A stretch of DNA of 64,000 bases, taken from Janthinobacterium sp. FW305-129. Its GTDB lineage: Bacteria; Pseudomonadota; Gammaproteobacteria; Burkholderiales; Burkholderiaceae_D. Under the pieces are notes generated by a model. The model was not told the origin of the DNA, did no database searches, and saw only the letters and a list, made by a program, of their open reading frames with translations. Each line of letters opens with the position of its first letter. Within the stretch, counting starts at the first letter, position 1. Positions 37,125 through 46,604 of this stretch are shown in pieces. The position numbers and the translations under genes were made by a program. Location: positions 186,001 through 250,000 of the forward strand of contig NZ_JACYMM010000006.1 of NCBI RefSeq assembly GCF_020858115.1. The letters are read 5' to 3'.

Positions 37125-38027
37125 TTATATTCGCCGGATGATCTTTTCGCCGAACAGGCCTTCTGGACGCACCAGCAGGAACAGCAGGGCCAGCACATAC
37201 GGGAACCAGCCTTCGATGCCGCCGCCGACCATGGGGCCGATGTAGACTTCGGCCAGCTTTTCCGAGGCACCGATGATCAGGCCGCCGACGATGGCGCCCG
37301 GCACCGAGGTAAAGCCGCCGAGGATCAGCACCGGCAAGGCTTTGAGGGCGACGAAGGTGAGGGCGAACTGCACGCCGTTGCGGGCGCCCCACAGCAAGCC
37401 TGCCACCAGAGCCACCAGGCCCGCCACGCCCCAGACCACGGCCCAGATGCGCTGCAAAGGGATACCCACGGCAAGCGCCGCCTGGTGGTCGTCCGCGACC
37501 GCGCGCAGGGCGCGGCCCACCTTGGTTTTCGAGAACAGCAATGCCAGGCAAATGACCAGCAGCGCGCAGACGCCGGCGGCCACCATGTCGAATTGCGAAA
37601 TGTTGATGTCGAAGTGGTCCATCAGGAACTGCATCGGCACGTCTTCGATCGGCAGATCCAGCTTGTGCACCTGCGAGCCCCACATCAGCTGCGCCAGGCC
37701 CTCGATGAAGAAGGTCAGGCCGATGGTGGCCATGAAGAGGGTGATTTCCGGCTGGTTGACGAGCGGGCGCAAGACCACCCTTTCAATCGCCATGCCCAGG
37801 GCTATCATGGTCACCATCGTCAGCGGGATGGCCAGCCACAGCGACAGGCCGAACTTGTCCATGATGCCGACGCAGGTGAGGGCGGCGAAGAACACCATCG
37901 CGCCCTGCGCGAAGTTGAAGACGCCAGAAGCCTTGTAGATCAGGACAAAACCGATCGCCACCAGCGCGTACATGACGCCCGACAGCAGGCCGCCGATCAG
38001 CACTTCAAAGAAAAAATTGATATTCAT
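37125..38027 (-). CDS. livH: Branched-chain type ABC transporter permease LivH
   Basis: 300 residues from ATG 38027; upstream in-frame sequence runs into livG and is not conserved. About eight membrane segments; LivH marks include GLLSGVMYALVAIGFVLIYKAS, FNFAQGAMV and RAVADDHQAALAVGIP. It lies 14 nt downstream of livG on the minus strand. Confidence 0.9.
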   Translation of the reverse strand: MNINFFFEVLIGGLLSGVMYALVAIGFVLIYKASGVFNFAQGAMVFFAALTCVGIMDKFGLSLWLAIPLTMVTMIALGMAIERVVLRPLVNQPEITLFMATIGLTFFIEGLAQLMWGSQVHKLDLPIEDVPMQFLMDHFDINISQFDMVAAGVCALLVICLALLFSKTKVGRALRAVADDHQAALAVGIPLQRIWAVVWGVAGLVALVAGLLWGARNGVQFALTFVALKALPVLILGGFTSVPGAIVGGLIIGASEKLAEVYIGPMVGGGIEGWFPYVLALLFLLVRPEGLFGEKIIRRI

Positions 38028-38041
38028 ACGGATCCCGGGAA

Positions 38042-38875
38042 TTAATGGCTCGTGCCAAGGTAGGCGTTGATGACATCCTGGTTGCTGCGCACCTCGTCGG
38101 GCGTGCCATCGCCGATCTTCTTGCCGTAGTCGAGCACCACCACGCGGTCGCAGATATCCATCACCACGCCCATGTCGTGCTCGATCAGCACGATGGTCGT
38201 GCCCAGCTGGTCGTTGACGTCGAGGATGAAGCGGCACATGTCCTGTTTTTCTTCCACGTTCATGCCGGCCATCGGTTCGTCCAGCAGCAGAATCTCCGGT
38301 TCGGCCACGAGGGCGCGGCCCAGTTCCACGCGCTTTTGCAGGCCGTAGGGCAGGCGCCCGACGGGCGTCTTGCGGATGGCCTGGATTTCCAGAAAGTCGA
38401 TGATTTCCTCGGCCTTCTTGCGGTGCTCGATTTCCTCGCGCCGTGCCGGACCCCAGTACAGGGCTTGCAAGAGAAAATTCGACTTCATTTTGAGGTTGCG
38501 TCCCGTCATGATGTTGTCGAGTACCGTCATGCCCTTGAACAGGGCGATGTTCTGGAAGGTGCGTGCAATGCCGGACTTGGCGGCCTGGTAGCAGTCCATG
38601 CCGCGCCGGTGCTCGCCCCGGTAGATGATCTCTCCCTGCTGCGGGCGGTACACGCCATTGATCACGTTGAGCATCGAGCTCTTGCCGGCGCCGTTCGGGC
38701 CGATGATGGCGCGGATTTCATGCTGTTTCACGTCGAACGAGATGTCGGTCAGCGCTTTCACGCCGCCGAACGACAGCGAGATGTTCTTCAGGTCGAGGAT
38801 GACGGGACCCGTCTTGCGGGCCGTGCCGAAATGGGCGTCGGGTTCGTTCATTTGCATCGTGCTGTGCTCCATCAT
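38042..38875 (-). CDS. livG: Branched-chain type ABC transporter, ATP-binding protein LivG
   Basis: 277 residues. Walker A GPNGAGKSS, the FQNIALFKGMTVLDNIMTG region typical of LivG, signature LPYGLQKRVELGRAL and Walker B ILLLDEPMAGMN. The start codon overlaps the stop of the acyl-CoA synthetase upstream (ATGA), tying uptake to CoA activation. Confidence 0.91.
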   Translation of the reverse strand: MMEHSTMQMNEPDAHFGTARKTGPVILDLKNISLSFGGVKALTDISFDVKQHEIRAIIGPNGAGKSSMLNVINGVYRPQQGEIIYRGEHRRGMDCYQAAKSGIARTFQNIALFKGMTVLDNIMTGRNLKMKSNFLLQALYWGPARREEIEHRKKAEEIIDFLEIQAIRKTPVGRLPYGLQKRVELGRALVAEPEILLLDEPMAGMNVEEKQDMCRFILDVNDQLGTTIVLIEHDMGVVMDICDRVVVLDYGKKIGDGTPDEVRSNQDVINAYLGTSH

Positions 38876-40827
38876 GCGGCCAGGCCCTGGGGCCGGTACG
38901 TTTTGCTGTCCCAGATCTGCAGGTCGGCGCTGGTCGAGCCAAGGCGGCCATCCTCGAATTTCACCTGGGTCTCGATGTATTGCGTTGTCTTACCCTCATA
39001 CAGGGCGGAAATGAGCACCGCATATTTTTCGGCGATGAATTTGCGGCGTACCTTGCGCGTGCGCGTCAGTTCGTCGTCGTCCGGGTCGAGTTCCTTGTGC
39101 AGCACCAGGAAGCGGTGTACCTGCGTGCGGTCCATCAAGGGGTCGGCCGCCAGTTCCGCGTTGACCTGCTCGATGCAGTCGCGGATCAAGCCGTAGGTCT
39201 CGGCGCGCGCCGCCAGGTCCGTGTAGCCGGAATAGGCGATGCCGCGCCGCTCCGACCAGTTGCCCACCGCTTCGATGTCGATGTTGATGAAGGCGCAGAC
39301 CTGGTCGCGCGCATTGCCGAAGGCCACCACTTCCTTGATGAAGGGGAAGAACTTGAGCTTGTTTTCGATGTAGTTGGGGGCGAACATGGCGCCGCAATTC
39401 AGCTTGCCGACGTCGGCCGCGCGGTCGATGATTTTCAGATGGCCTTCGCTGTCGAACACGCCCGCGTCGCCCGTATGAAAGTAGCCGTGATCGTCGATCA
39501 CTTCGGCCGTGGCGTCAGGGCGCTTGAAGTAGCCGCTCATGGTGGCGGGCGACTTGACCAGCACTTCGCCATTGGCCGCCAGCTTGACTTCCACGCCCGG
39601 TGCCGGCAAGCCGACGCTGTCGAACTTGATATTGCCATCCGGTTGCAGGCATACGTAGGCGCAGGTTTCGGTGGAACCGTACAGCTGCTTGAGGTTGACG
39701 CCGATCGAACGGTAGAAGCGGAACAGGTCGGGGCCGATGGCGGCGCCGGCCGTGTAGGCGACGCGCACGCGCGACAGCCCCAGCACGTTTTTCAGGGGAC
39801 CGTAGACGAGGATTTCGCCCAGCTTGTAGCTGAGGCGGTCCGCCAGCGAGACGGGCTTGCCATCCAAAATCTGCGCGCCGCAGCGCTTGGCGACGTCCAT
39901 GAAATGGCTGAACATGCGGCGCTTGATGCTGCTGGCGTCTTCCATGCGTATCATCACGCTGGTAAGCATGTTCTCGAACACGCGCGGCGGCGCAAAGTAG
40001 CAGGTGGGGCCGATTTCGCGCATGTCGATCATCACCGTATCGCCCGACTCGGGGCAGTTGACGGTGAAACCGGCCACCATGGCCTGCGCCAGCGAGAACA
40101 GGCAGTCGCCCACCCACGCCATGGGCAGGTAGGACAGGATGTCTTCTTCGTCGGTGAGCTGGTCGAAGGTGACGCCCCCTTCGCCTGCCGCCAGCAGTGC
40201 CGTGTGGCTCTGGCACACGCCCTTCGGTTTGCCCGTGGTGCCCGAGGTGTACAGGATCACGGCCGAGTCGTGGCCGGCACCCGCTGCCACGGCCGCCTCG
40301 AAGAAGCCCGGATGCTCGCGGTCGTAGGTCCGGCCCAGTGCCTGCAGGGCGGCAAAGGACGTCAGCTCCGGCTGGCGGTAATGGCGCATGCCCCGTTCAT
40401 CATCATAGGCGATGTGGGCGACGTGCGGATACAGGGCCTTGAGTTCGAGCAGCTTGTCGACCTGCTCCTGGTCTTCGACGACGGCGTAGCGGATTTCCGC
40501 ATCCTGCAGCACATAGGCCATGTCGGCGGCCGGCGCATCCTGGTACAGTGGCACGGGTACGCCGCCCAGGCTTTGCGCGGCCAGCATGGCCCAGTACAGG
40601 CGGGGACGGTTGTCGCCGATGATGGCCAGGTTCATGCCGCGCCGGAAGCCGATGGCGGCCAGGCCGCAGGCCAGCGCGCGTACCTCGTCATTGACCTGGG
40701 ACCAGGTCCAGGTTTGCCAGATGCCCAGGTGCTTTTCGCGAAAGGCGGGCTTGTCGGATCGTACTGTCCCGTGTTGCAATAAGCGCCGCGGAAAAGTCGG
40801 CATTGTTGCTGTGGTAGTCGTTTGCAC
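38872..40827 (-). CDS. AMP-dependent long-chain acyl-CoA synthetase/ligase
   Basis: 651 residues from GTG 40827, chosen because GGGAG lies 6 nt upstream; a GTG at 40860 would add 11 residues. Adenylate-forming marks are all present: ILYTSGTTGKPKGV, YGSTETCAY and GYFHTGDAGVFD, then a C-terminal lysine-rich TRTRKVRRKFIAEKY. It activates a carboxylic acid to its CoA thioester through an acyl-adenylate. It is the first gene of the liv operon, so its substrate is probably what the transporter imports. Chain length or aromatic preference cannot be read. Confidence 0.9.
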   Translation of the reverse strand: MQTTTTATMPTFPRRLLQHGTVRSDKPAFREKHLGIWQTWTWSQVNDEVRALACGLAAIGFRRGMNLAIIGDNRPRLYWAMLAAQSLGGVPVPLYQDAPAADMAYVLQDAEIRYAVVEDQEQVDKLLELKALYPHVAHIAYDDERGMRHYRQPELTSFAALQALGRTYDREHPGFFEAAVAAGAGHDSAVILYTSGTTGKPKGVCQSHTALLAAGEGGVTFDQLTDEEDILSYLPMAWVGDCLFSLAQAMVAGFTVNCPESGDTVMIDMREIGPTCYFAPPRVFENMLTSVMIRMEDASSIKRRMFSHFMDVAKRCGAQILDGKPVSLADRLSYKLGEILVYGPLKNVLGLSRVRVAYTAGAAIGPDLFRFYRSIGVNLKQLYGSTETCAYVCLQPDGNIKFDSVGLPAPGVEVKLAANGEVLVKSPATMSGYFKRPDATAEVIDDHGYFHTGDAGVFDSEGHLKIIDRAADVGKLNCGAMFAPNYIENKLKFFPFIKEVVAFGNARDQVCAFINIDIEAVGNWSERRGIAYSGYTDLAARAETYGLIRDCIEQVNAELAADPLMDRTQVHRFLVLHKELDPDDDELTRTRKVRRKFIAEKYAVLISALYEGKTTQYIETQVKFEDGRLGSTSADLQIWDSKTYRPQGLAA

Positions 40828-40903
40828 CAGTGTCTCCCTGTTGCTTGTCTCAGGCCCCACCTCGTTGGATGGCGCTCTGTGTTTTTATGTGTAAGGCGTT
40901 TGT

Positions 40904-40921
40904 GCAATGATAGTAGCTTGC
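40904..40921. promoter_or_regulatory. GCAA-N10-TTGC inverted repeat between divergent acyl-CoA synthetase and Crp-type genes
   Basis: GCAA (40904-40907) and TTGC (40918-40921) flank 10 nt in the 140-nt divergent gap, a size and place suited to a dimeric Crp/Fnr-type regulator. The match to a known consensus is weak. Confidence 0.3.
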
Positions 40922-40967
40922 GTTAGTTTGCCGAGTTGTCTTTTCGGGGACATTTACCCACTTTTCG

Positions 40968-41681
40968 ATGGTGCATCGCACAATGATCAACCCTGATATC
41001 AGCCTCAAGGATGCCGTGCGCGCGGCCAACTGGGCGCAGCTGCTCGACCCCGTTCAACTGGCCAGGGTCGAGGCGGACGTGTTCGAGACTTTCGTGCCGA
41101 AAGGCGGTTTTGTCTGCCGCAAGGGCGAACCGGTGGACAACTGGATCGGCGTCATCAGCGGCATGGTCAAGATGAATAATTTTTCCGCCTCCGGCAAGGC
41201 CATGACCTTCATCGGCGTGCCGCCCGGCAGCTGGTTCGGCGAAGGTTCATTGCTGAAGAATGAAATCCGCAAATACGACACCATGGCCCTGCGCGACACG
41301 CGCGTGGCGCGCCTGCCCGGCGCCACCTTCCACTGGCTGCTGGAAACGAGTTTGCCATTCACGCGCTTTCTGCTGATGCAGCTGAACGAACGCCTGGGCC
41401 AGTTCATCGGCATGGTGGAAAACGAACGCTTGCTGGACCTGAACACGCGCGTGGCGCGCTGCCTGGCGTCGATGTTCAACTCGCACTTGTATCCGGGCGT
41501 GGAGACGCTGGTGCAGCTGTCGCAGGAGGAAATCGGCCTGCTGTCGGGTTCCTCGCGCCAGCGCGCCAACCAGGCTTTGCAGGTGCTGGAAAAAAAAGGT
41601 TTATTGCGCCTCGATTACGGCGGCATCCGCGTGCTGGACCTGGAAGGCTTGCGCCGCTACGAGGCCGATGATGCCATCTGA
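40968..41681 (+). CDS. Crp/Fnr-family transcriptional regulator
   Basis: 237 residues. Residues 30-145 form a cyclic-nucleotide-binding-type beta roll (GGFVCRKGEPVDNWIGVISGMVKM, PGSWFGEGSLL). Residues 170-225 form the winged helix-turn-helix (LSQEEIGLLSGSSRQRANQALQVLEKKGLL). The FNR-type four-cysteine cluster motif is absent, so oxygen sensing by Fe-S is unlikely. It diverges from the liv/acyl-CoA synthetase operon and probably controls it. Its 3' end overlaps the DUF4132 gene by 14 nt. ATG 40983 is an alternative start. Confidence 0.87.
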   Translation: MVHRTMINPDISLKDAVRAANWAQLLDPVQLARVEADVFETFVPKGGFVCRKGEPVDNWIGVISGMVKMNNFSASGKAMTFIGVPPGSWFGEGSLLKNEIRKYDTMALRDTRVARLPGATFHWLLETSLPFTRFLLMQLNERLGQFIGMVENERLLDLNTRVARCLASMFNSHLYPGVETLVQLSQEEIGLLSGSSRQRANQALQVLEKKGLLRLDYGGIRVLDLEGLRRYEADDAI

Positions 41682-43728
41682 ATCCACTCGCGCCGCGGCG
41701 CTACGCGTCCGCCTCGATGGCGGCTTTGTCGAGCATGCGCGTTTCACGGGGCCGCCGGTCGATTTCAGCGACTGGACACCCGAGGAGCTGGGCGCCATCT
41801 GGGGTGCGCTGCACCGCGCGGCGGGCTTTGGCCATGACGATCCCGCGCGGCGCGAACTGGCGATGGCGCTATTGGCACAAGCGAGCAGCGTGAAGCTGGC
41901 ACCGGCGCTGGCAGGTGACATGTTCCTCGACGCGCTGGATGCGGCCCGCGTGCACGACTGGGACTACGCAATCGGCTGCCTGGATTGTCTGCGCGGCGCG
42001 CCACCGGAAGGCAGCGCGCAGCTGGCGCTGCGCATCCTGGATGAACCGAAGCACTGGGGCGAACAGCATTTTGCCGCCTGGCTGCTGGCGCAGCTGGCCG
42101 GCGGCGACGCCCCGGCCCAGTTCGGGCAGATGATGGAGGAGCGCCATGCGCGCTACCCGATGCCATTGACCTTGCAGGAACTCACCGTACTGCCGCAACT
42201 GGCGCGAGCATCCCTGCTGGCGCTGGCCGGCTCGCGCTACAGCGGCCATTGGAGCCGCGACAGTATCGGCGAGGCGGATCCTGCCGAAGTGCTGGCCGAT
42301 GATGCGGCGTATGTCGCGTTTGCGCGCACGATACTGGAACAGGCGGCGCGCCATATCGCCGCCATCCATGACGGCAGCGTGCCGTATGCGGCCGATGCCG
42401 CCTTTGCCACGGCAGACTCGCCCGTGCTGGCGCGTGCCGCGCGGGTGGCGTCCTATCGCGATGATGCCTGGTTCAGGCCCGTGATCGCCGTCTTGCTGCC
42501 TTTGGCATGCGTGGCGCCCGGCGCGGCCAAGAGCGCGCCGTCGCAGTCGCTGGCGATGGCGCTGGGCCATGCGGTGGAAACCATCCCCACGCCCGAAAGC
42601 CTGCTGGCCCTGCGCGAGGCGCTGGCCCAGGTACGCCATGCGGGCATCCGCAAGAAACTGGAACGCAATCTGAAACCGGCCGAACGGGCGCTGGCCGAAC
42701 GGCCCGATATCGCCTGGAGGATCGGCATGCCGGGCCCCATGGGCAAGCGGCGCCAGGCCATGCTGGCGCGACGCCTGGAAGCGGGCTACGCCAGCGAGGT
42801 GTGGTTTGGCCTGGACCAATGGCGTGGCCTGCGCGAGGATGCCGATATCGACGCGGTGGCGCGTGCGCTGGTCTGGCGCACGGGCGATGGGCTGGCCTTT
42901 ATGCTCGACGGGAAAGGCGCCATCGATGCGCAGGGGCAGCCGGTGGATTTGCCTGCGCAAGGCGAGATCGGCCTGTGGCACCCCTTGCATGGCAGCGGGG
43001 AGGAGCGCGCCGCCTGGCAAGCGCTGGTCGCGCAGCGGCGCCTGCGCCAGCCGCTGCGCCAGGTTTATCGCGAAATATATGCACCGCCCGGCGACGGCAG
43101 TGCCGCATTTGCCGGCTACCAGCTGTCGCTGCGCACCTTGCTGGGACTGGCGCGCCGCGAAGGCTGGCGCCTGGACTACGATGAAGGCTTGTCGCGCCAG
43201 TTCGGCGCCTGGCGCGTATTGCTGCGCCTTGAGGGGCACGTGTATCCGGGGGCGGGCGGCGCCTGCACGTCAAACGGGCTGGCGCCCGCGCAGATGATGC
43301 CGATGGCGCCGGTGGCGTATTCGGAAGCGTGCCGCGCGGTGGACCTGCTGGTCAGCGCCAGCGCGCTGGCGCTGGTGGAGGAGGAGCAAAGCGTGGAGCG
43401 CGAACAGCGCCTGTTTTACCTGGCCAATCTGGCACCGGGGCCGATGGCGGGCATGCGGCGCGCCGTGCTGGAACAGGTATTCGCGGACCAGATCGAGGAC
43501 GGCCGCATGGCGCTCGATGCGCGCCACCTGACGGTGGGCGGGCATGCGATCCACTTGAGCACCGGCAGGATCACGAAAGATGGTGCCGGGGTGCTGATCG
43601 AGGTGGTAGCGCAGGGGAACAAGCTGGGCGCCGTGCCGTGGTTGCCCTACGATGAGGCGCTGCTGGAAAAAATCGCCGCCGCCGTCGGGGCGCTGCTGGC
43701 GCTGCACCGAGTGCAGTCCGGCCGCTAA
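41668..43728 (+). CDS. DUF4132 domain protein
   Basis: 686 residues. The C-terminal third carries the DUF4132 pattern: IGLWHPLHGS, QPLRQVYREIY, CRAVDLLVSASALALVEEE and a final basic-hydrophobic domain. The N-terminal 400 residues are Ala/Leu-rich helices, perhaps HEAT-like. E. coli relatives (YehI type) sit near molybdate genes but have no proven function. It overlaps the Crp-type regulator by 14 nt, so it is translated from the same message. No signal peptide or membrane segment is seen. Confidence 0.78.
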   Translation: MMPSESTRAAALRVRLDGGFVEHARFTGPPVDFSDWTPEELGAIWGALHRAAGFGHDDPARRELAMALLAQASSVKLAPALAGDMFLDALDAARVHDWDYAIGCLDCLRGAPPEGSAQLALRILDEPKHWGEQHFAAWLLAQLAGGDAPAQFGQMMEERHARYPMPLTLQELTVLPQLARASLLALAGSRYSGHWSRDSIGEADPAEVLADDAAYVAFARTILEQAARHIAAIHDGSVPYAADAAFATADSPVLARAARVASYRDDAWFRPVIAVLLPLACVAPGAAKSAPSQSLAMALGHAVETIPTPESLLALREALAQVRHAGIRKKLERNLKPAERALAERPDIAWRIGMPGPMGKRRQAMLARRLEAGYASEVWFGLDQWRGLREDADIDAVARALVWRTGDGLAFMLDGKGAIDAQGQPVDLPAQGEIGLWHPLHGSGEERAAWQALVAQRRLRQPLRQVYREIYAPPGDGSAAFAGYQLSLRTLLGLARREGWRLDYDEGLSRQFGAWRVLLRLEGHVYPGAGGACTSNGLAPAQMMPMAPVAYSEACRAVDLLVSASALALVEEEQSVEREQRLFYLANLAPGPMAGMRRAVLEQVFADQIEDGRMALDARHLTVGGHAIHLSTGRITKDGAGVLIEVVAQGNKLGAVPWLPYDEALLEKIAAAVGALLALHRVQSGR

Positions 43729-43774
43729 TCGCGGTATCATAGACGCTTCCCGGCACCGCTCCATTTTCGCTCCC

Positions 43775-45598
43775 ATGCAGACACCAGACCAATCCACTCC
43801 CGCTTCCCGTTTATCGCAGCTGCGCGACGCCATGCGCGCGCAGCACATCGATGCCCTGATCGTGCCCTCGGCCGACCCGCATTTGTCCGAATACCTGCCG
43901 GCCCGCTGGCAGGGCCGCGAGTGGCTGTCGGGCTTTACGGGGTCGGTCGGCACCCTGGTCGTGACGCAGGATTTTGCCGGCGTGTGGACCGATGGCCGCT
44001 ACTGGGAGCAGGCAGAAACGGAGCTGGCCGGCAGCGGCATCGTCCTGAAGAAAATCCCGTCCGGCGCCAGCGTGCTGTATATCGACTGGCTGGGCGAGAC
44101 CATGCAGCCGGGGCAGACGGTGGCCGTCGATGGCGCCGTGCTGGGCCTGGCCAATGCGCGCCTGCTGCAGCAGGCGCTGGGCGCGCAAGTGACCCTGCGC
44201 ACCGATACCGATGTGCTGCAAGCCGTCTGGCCGGATCGTCCGGCCATGCCGGCCGCACCCGTGTACGAGCATGCGGCCGCGTATCCGGCCCTGTCGCGCA
44301 GTGAGAAACTGGCGGCCCTGCGCGCCGGCATGGCGGCGCACGGCGCCAGCCACCACGTCATTTCCACCCTCGACGATATCGCGTATTTGTTCAATCTGCG
44401 CGGCGCCGACGTCAATTACAACCCCGTCTTCCTCGCGCATGCGCTGGTGGGCCCCGAGCGCGCCACCCTGTTCGTCGCCGACGGCAAGCTGCCCGCCGCC
44501 CTGCGCGCCACGCTGGAGAGCGAAGGTGTGGACGTGGCCGCGTATGACCGTGCCGGCACCGCGCTGGCCGCCTTGCCGGCCGGCGCCAGCCTGCTGCTGG
44601 ACCCGCGCCGCGTCACGTTCGGCACGCGCCAGGCCGTGGCCGGCGGCGTGCGCGTGGTCGAATCGATCAATCCGACCACCCTGGCCAAGTCGCGCAAGAC
44701 GGACAGCGAAGCGGCGCACGTGCGCGCCGCCATGGAGCAGGATGGCGCCGCCCTGTGCGAATTTTTCAGCTGGTTGGACGCCACCCTGGCCGACCCGCAG
44801 CGCGCGCCGTTGACGGAAATCGGCGTCGACGAGCACCTGACGGCCGCGCGTGCCCGCCGCGCCGGTTTTGTCAGCCCCAGTTTCGGCACCATCGCCGGCT
44901 TCAATGCGCATGGCGCCATCATGCATTACCACGCCCATGCGGATTCGGCCGCCACCATCGACGGCGACGGCCTGCTGCTGATCGATTCGGGCGGCCAGTA
45001 CCTCGGTGGCACCACGGACATCACGCGCGTGGTCCCCGTCGGCACGATCACGGCAGAACACCGGCGCGATTTCACCCTGGTCTTGCGCAGCATGATCGCC
45101 CTGTCGCGCGCGCAATTCCCGCGCGGCGTGAAGTCGCCCATGCTGGACTCGATTGCCCGCGCGCCGCTGTGGGCCGAAGGCATCGACTTTGGCCACGGCA
45201 CGGGCCATGGCGTGGGTTTCTTCCTGAACGTCCATGAAGGGCCGCAATCGATTTCGCAGTCCGCCATGCCGGAGCCGCAGACGGCCATGGAGATAGGCAT
45301 GATCACCTCCATCGAACCGGGCATCTACCGGCCCGGCGAGTGGGGCATCCGCATCGAGAACCTGGTGCTGAATGTACCAGCGGGGACGACGCAGTTCGGC
45401 GAATTCCTGCGCTTCGAAACCTTGACCCTGTGCCCGATCGACACGCGCTGCGTGGAACGTTCGCTGTTGCGCGACGACGAAGCGGCCTGGCTCAATGACT
45501 ACCACGCCACCGTGCGCGCGCGCCTGGCGCCGCACCTGGCCGCGCCGGCCGATGCGCCTGCGCTGGCGTGGCTGGAACAGCGCACGGGAGCCATCTGA
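43775..45598 (+). CDS. Aminopeptidase P family Xaa-Pro peptidase (M24)
   Basis: 607 residues, the three-domain (XPNPEP1-like) form rather than the 440-residue E. coli PepP. Two creatinase-like N-terminal domains (1-310) precede the pita-bread catalytic domain. Metal ligands lie in LLLIDSGGQY, GGTTDITRV, GHGTGHGVGFF, SIEPGIYRPG and IRIENLVL, so two Mn2+ ions are expected. It removes an N-terminal residue preceding proline, in the cytoplasm. The start at 43775 gives MQTPDQSTPASRL, similar to family starts; no strong ribosome site is seen. Confidence 0.9.
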   Translation: MQTPDQSTPASRLSQLRDAMRAQHIDALIVPSADPHLSEYLPARWQGREWLSGFTGSVGTLVVTQDFAGVWTDGRYWEQAETELAGSGIVLKKIPSGASVLYIDWLGETMQPGQTVAVDGAVLGLANARLLQQALGAQVTLRTDTDVLQAVWPDRPAMPAAPVYEHAAAYPALSRSEKLAALRAGMAAHGASHHVISTLDDIAYLFNLRGADVNYNPVFLAHALVGPERATLFVADGKLPAALRATLESEGVDVAAYDRAGTALAALPAGASLLLDPRRVTFGTRQAVAGGVRVVESINPTTLAKSRKTDSEAAHVRAAMEQDGAALCEFFSWLDATLADPQRAPLTEIGVDEHLTAARARRAGFVSPSFGTIAGFNAHGAIMHYHAHADSAATIDGDGLLLIDSGGQYLGGTTDITRVVPVGTITAEHRRDFTLVLRSMIALSRAQFPRGVKSPMLDSIARAPLWAEGIDFGHGTGHGVGFFLNVHEGPQSISQSAMPEPQTAMEIGMITSIEPGIYRPGEWGIRIENLVLNVPAGTTQFGEFLRFETLTLCPIDTRCVERSLLRDDEAAWLNDYHATVRARLAPHLAAPADAPALAWLEQRTGAI

Positions 45599-45852
45599 TG
45601 CGCTCGACCCGCGCCACCTCCGCCATCGAGCGGCTCAAGGAACGCACCGGCAACCGTCTGTACACGATGGCGCGCACGGGCGATGAACTGTTCTTCCTTA
45701 CGGAAGGCCCGGGCTTGCCGCCCTTGTGCCCGCCGCTGGAACTGGACGCCTTTGTCGCCTTCGTGAATGGCCTGGGGCCGCAAAAGGCGCGCCGCGTCAG
45801 CAAGCTCGACGTGGCGTTTGAAAAGCAGCTGACGAAAAAGCCCCAGGATTAA
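45598..45852 (+). CDS. Hypothetical protein, small and basic
   Basis: 84 residues. Its ATG shares a base with the stop of the aminopeptidase gene (TGATG), which strongly suggests coupled translation. The sequence (IERLKERTGNRLYTMARTG, then LPPLCPPLELDAFVAFVNGLGP) has no domain I can name. A mgtC-like gene starts directly after its stop. Confidence 0.65.
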   Translation: MRSTRATSAIERLKERTGNRLYTMARTGDELFFLTEGPGLPPLCPPLELDAFVAFVNGLGPQKARRVSKLDVAFEKQLTKKPQD

Positions 45853-46593
45853 ATGCCGACCATCGACTTCCTGCGCGCCTACTGGTCGCCGGCCGAGCTG
45901 GCGACGAATGGCGTGATCCTGCTGAACCTGCTGGGCGCATTGCTGCTGGGCTTGCTGGTGGGTTATGAACGCTCGTATCACGGGCGCGCGGCCGGCATGC
46001 GCACCTACAGCCTGGTTTGTATGGCCTCGGCCGCGTTGACCGTGCTGGGCGGCTATCCCGAATTCTGGTACGGCGGCCATGGTGCCATCGTCGGCAGTGA
46101 TCCCACGCGCGTCATCCAGGGCATCGTCACGGGCGTGGGCTTCCTGGGCGCTGGCGTCATCATGCGCGAGGGCTTCAATATCAGCGGCCTGACGACGGCC
46201 GCCTCGATCTGGGCCTCGTCCGTGATCGGCATCATGGTGGGCATCGGCTTTTATCTGTCCGCCATGGGTCTGGCCTTCCTGTGCGCGATGGCGATGATTT
46301 TCCTGTCAAAATTGGAGAACTGGCTGCCGTCGCGCCATGCGGTGGCCATCACCATGCGCTTCAAGCAAGGGTTCATTCCGCGCGAAGATGCACTGCGGCG
46401 CATGGCGGCCAAGCGCGGCTACGACATCGCCGGCGGCTCGCTGACCATCGGCAGCAGCGACGGCATGCAGGAATGGCGCTTTGTCGCCATCGCACATGGC
46501 AAGAACACGGGTGCCAGTCTGTCGGCCATGTCGGCCGAACTGGCCGCCTTCGATGGCATCGCCGGCTTCCAGCTGTCGCATGCACGCAACTGA
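45853..46593 (+). CDS. MgtC/SapB family membrane protein
   Basis: 246 residues. Residues 20-155 hold about five membrane helices with the family pattern LLGLLVGYERSYHGRAAGMRTYSL, GIVTGVGFLGAGVIMREG and GLTTAASIWASSVIG. Residues 165-246 are a soluble ACT-like domain. In pathogens MgtC inhibits the F-type ATP synthase under Mg2+ starvation; in environmental bacteria the role is less clear. It begins immediately after the preceding small gene. Confidence 0.87.
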   Translation: MPTIDFLRAYWSPAELATNGVILLNLLGALLLGLLVGYERSYHGRAAGMRTYSLVCMASAALTVLGGYPEFWYGGHGAIVGSDPTRVIQGIVTGVGFLGAGVIMREGFNISGLTTAASIWASSVIGIMVGIGFYLSAMGLAFLCAMAMIFLSKLENWLPSRHAVAITMRFKQGFIPREDALRRMAAKRGYDIAGGSLTIGSSDGMQEWRFVAIAHGKNTGASLSAMSAELAAFDGIAGFQLSHARN

Positions 46594-46604
46594 AAAGGAT
46601 GGAC

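Noticed and set aside
38980..40782. 600-codon plus-strand frame opposite the acyl-CoA synthetase gene
   Set aside because: Antisense shadow; composition is His/Asp/Gly-rich without any domain, while the minus-strand reading has complete adenylate-forming motifs.
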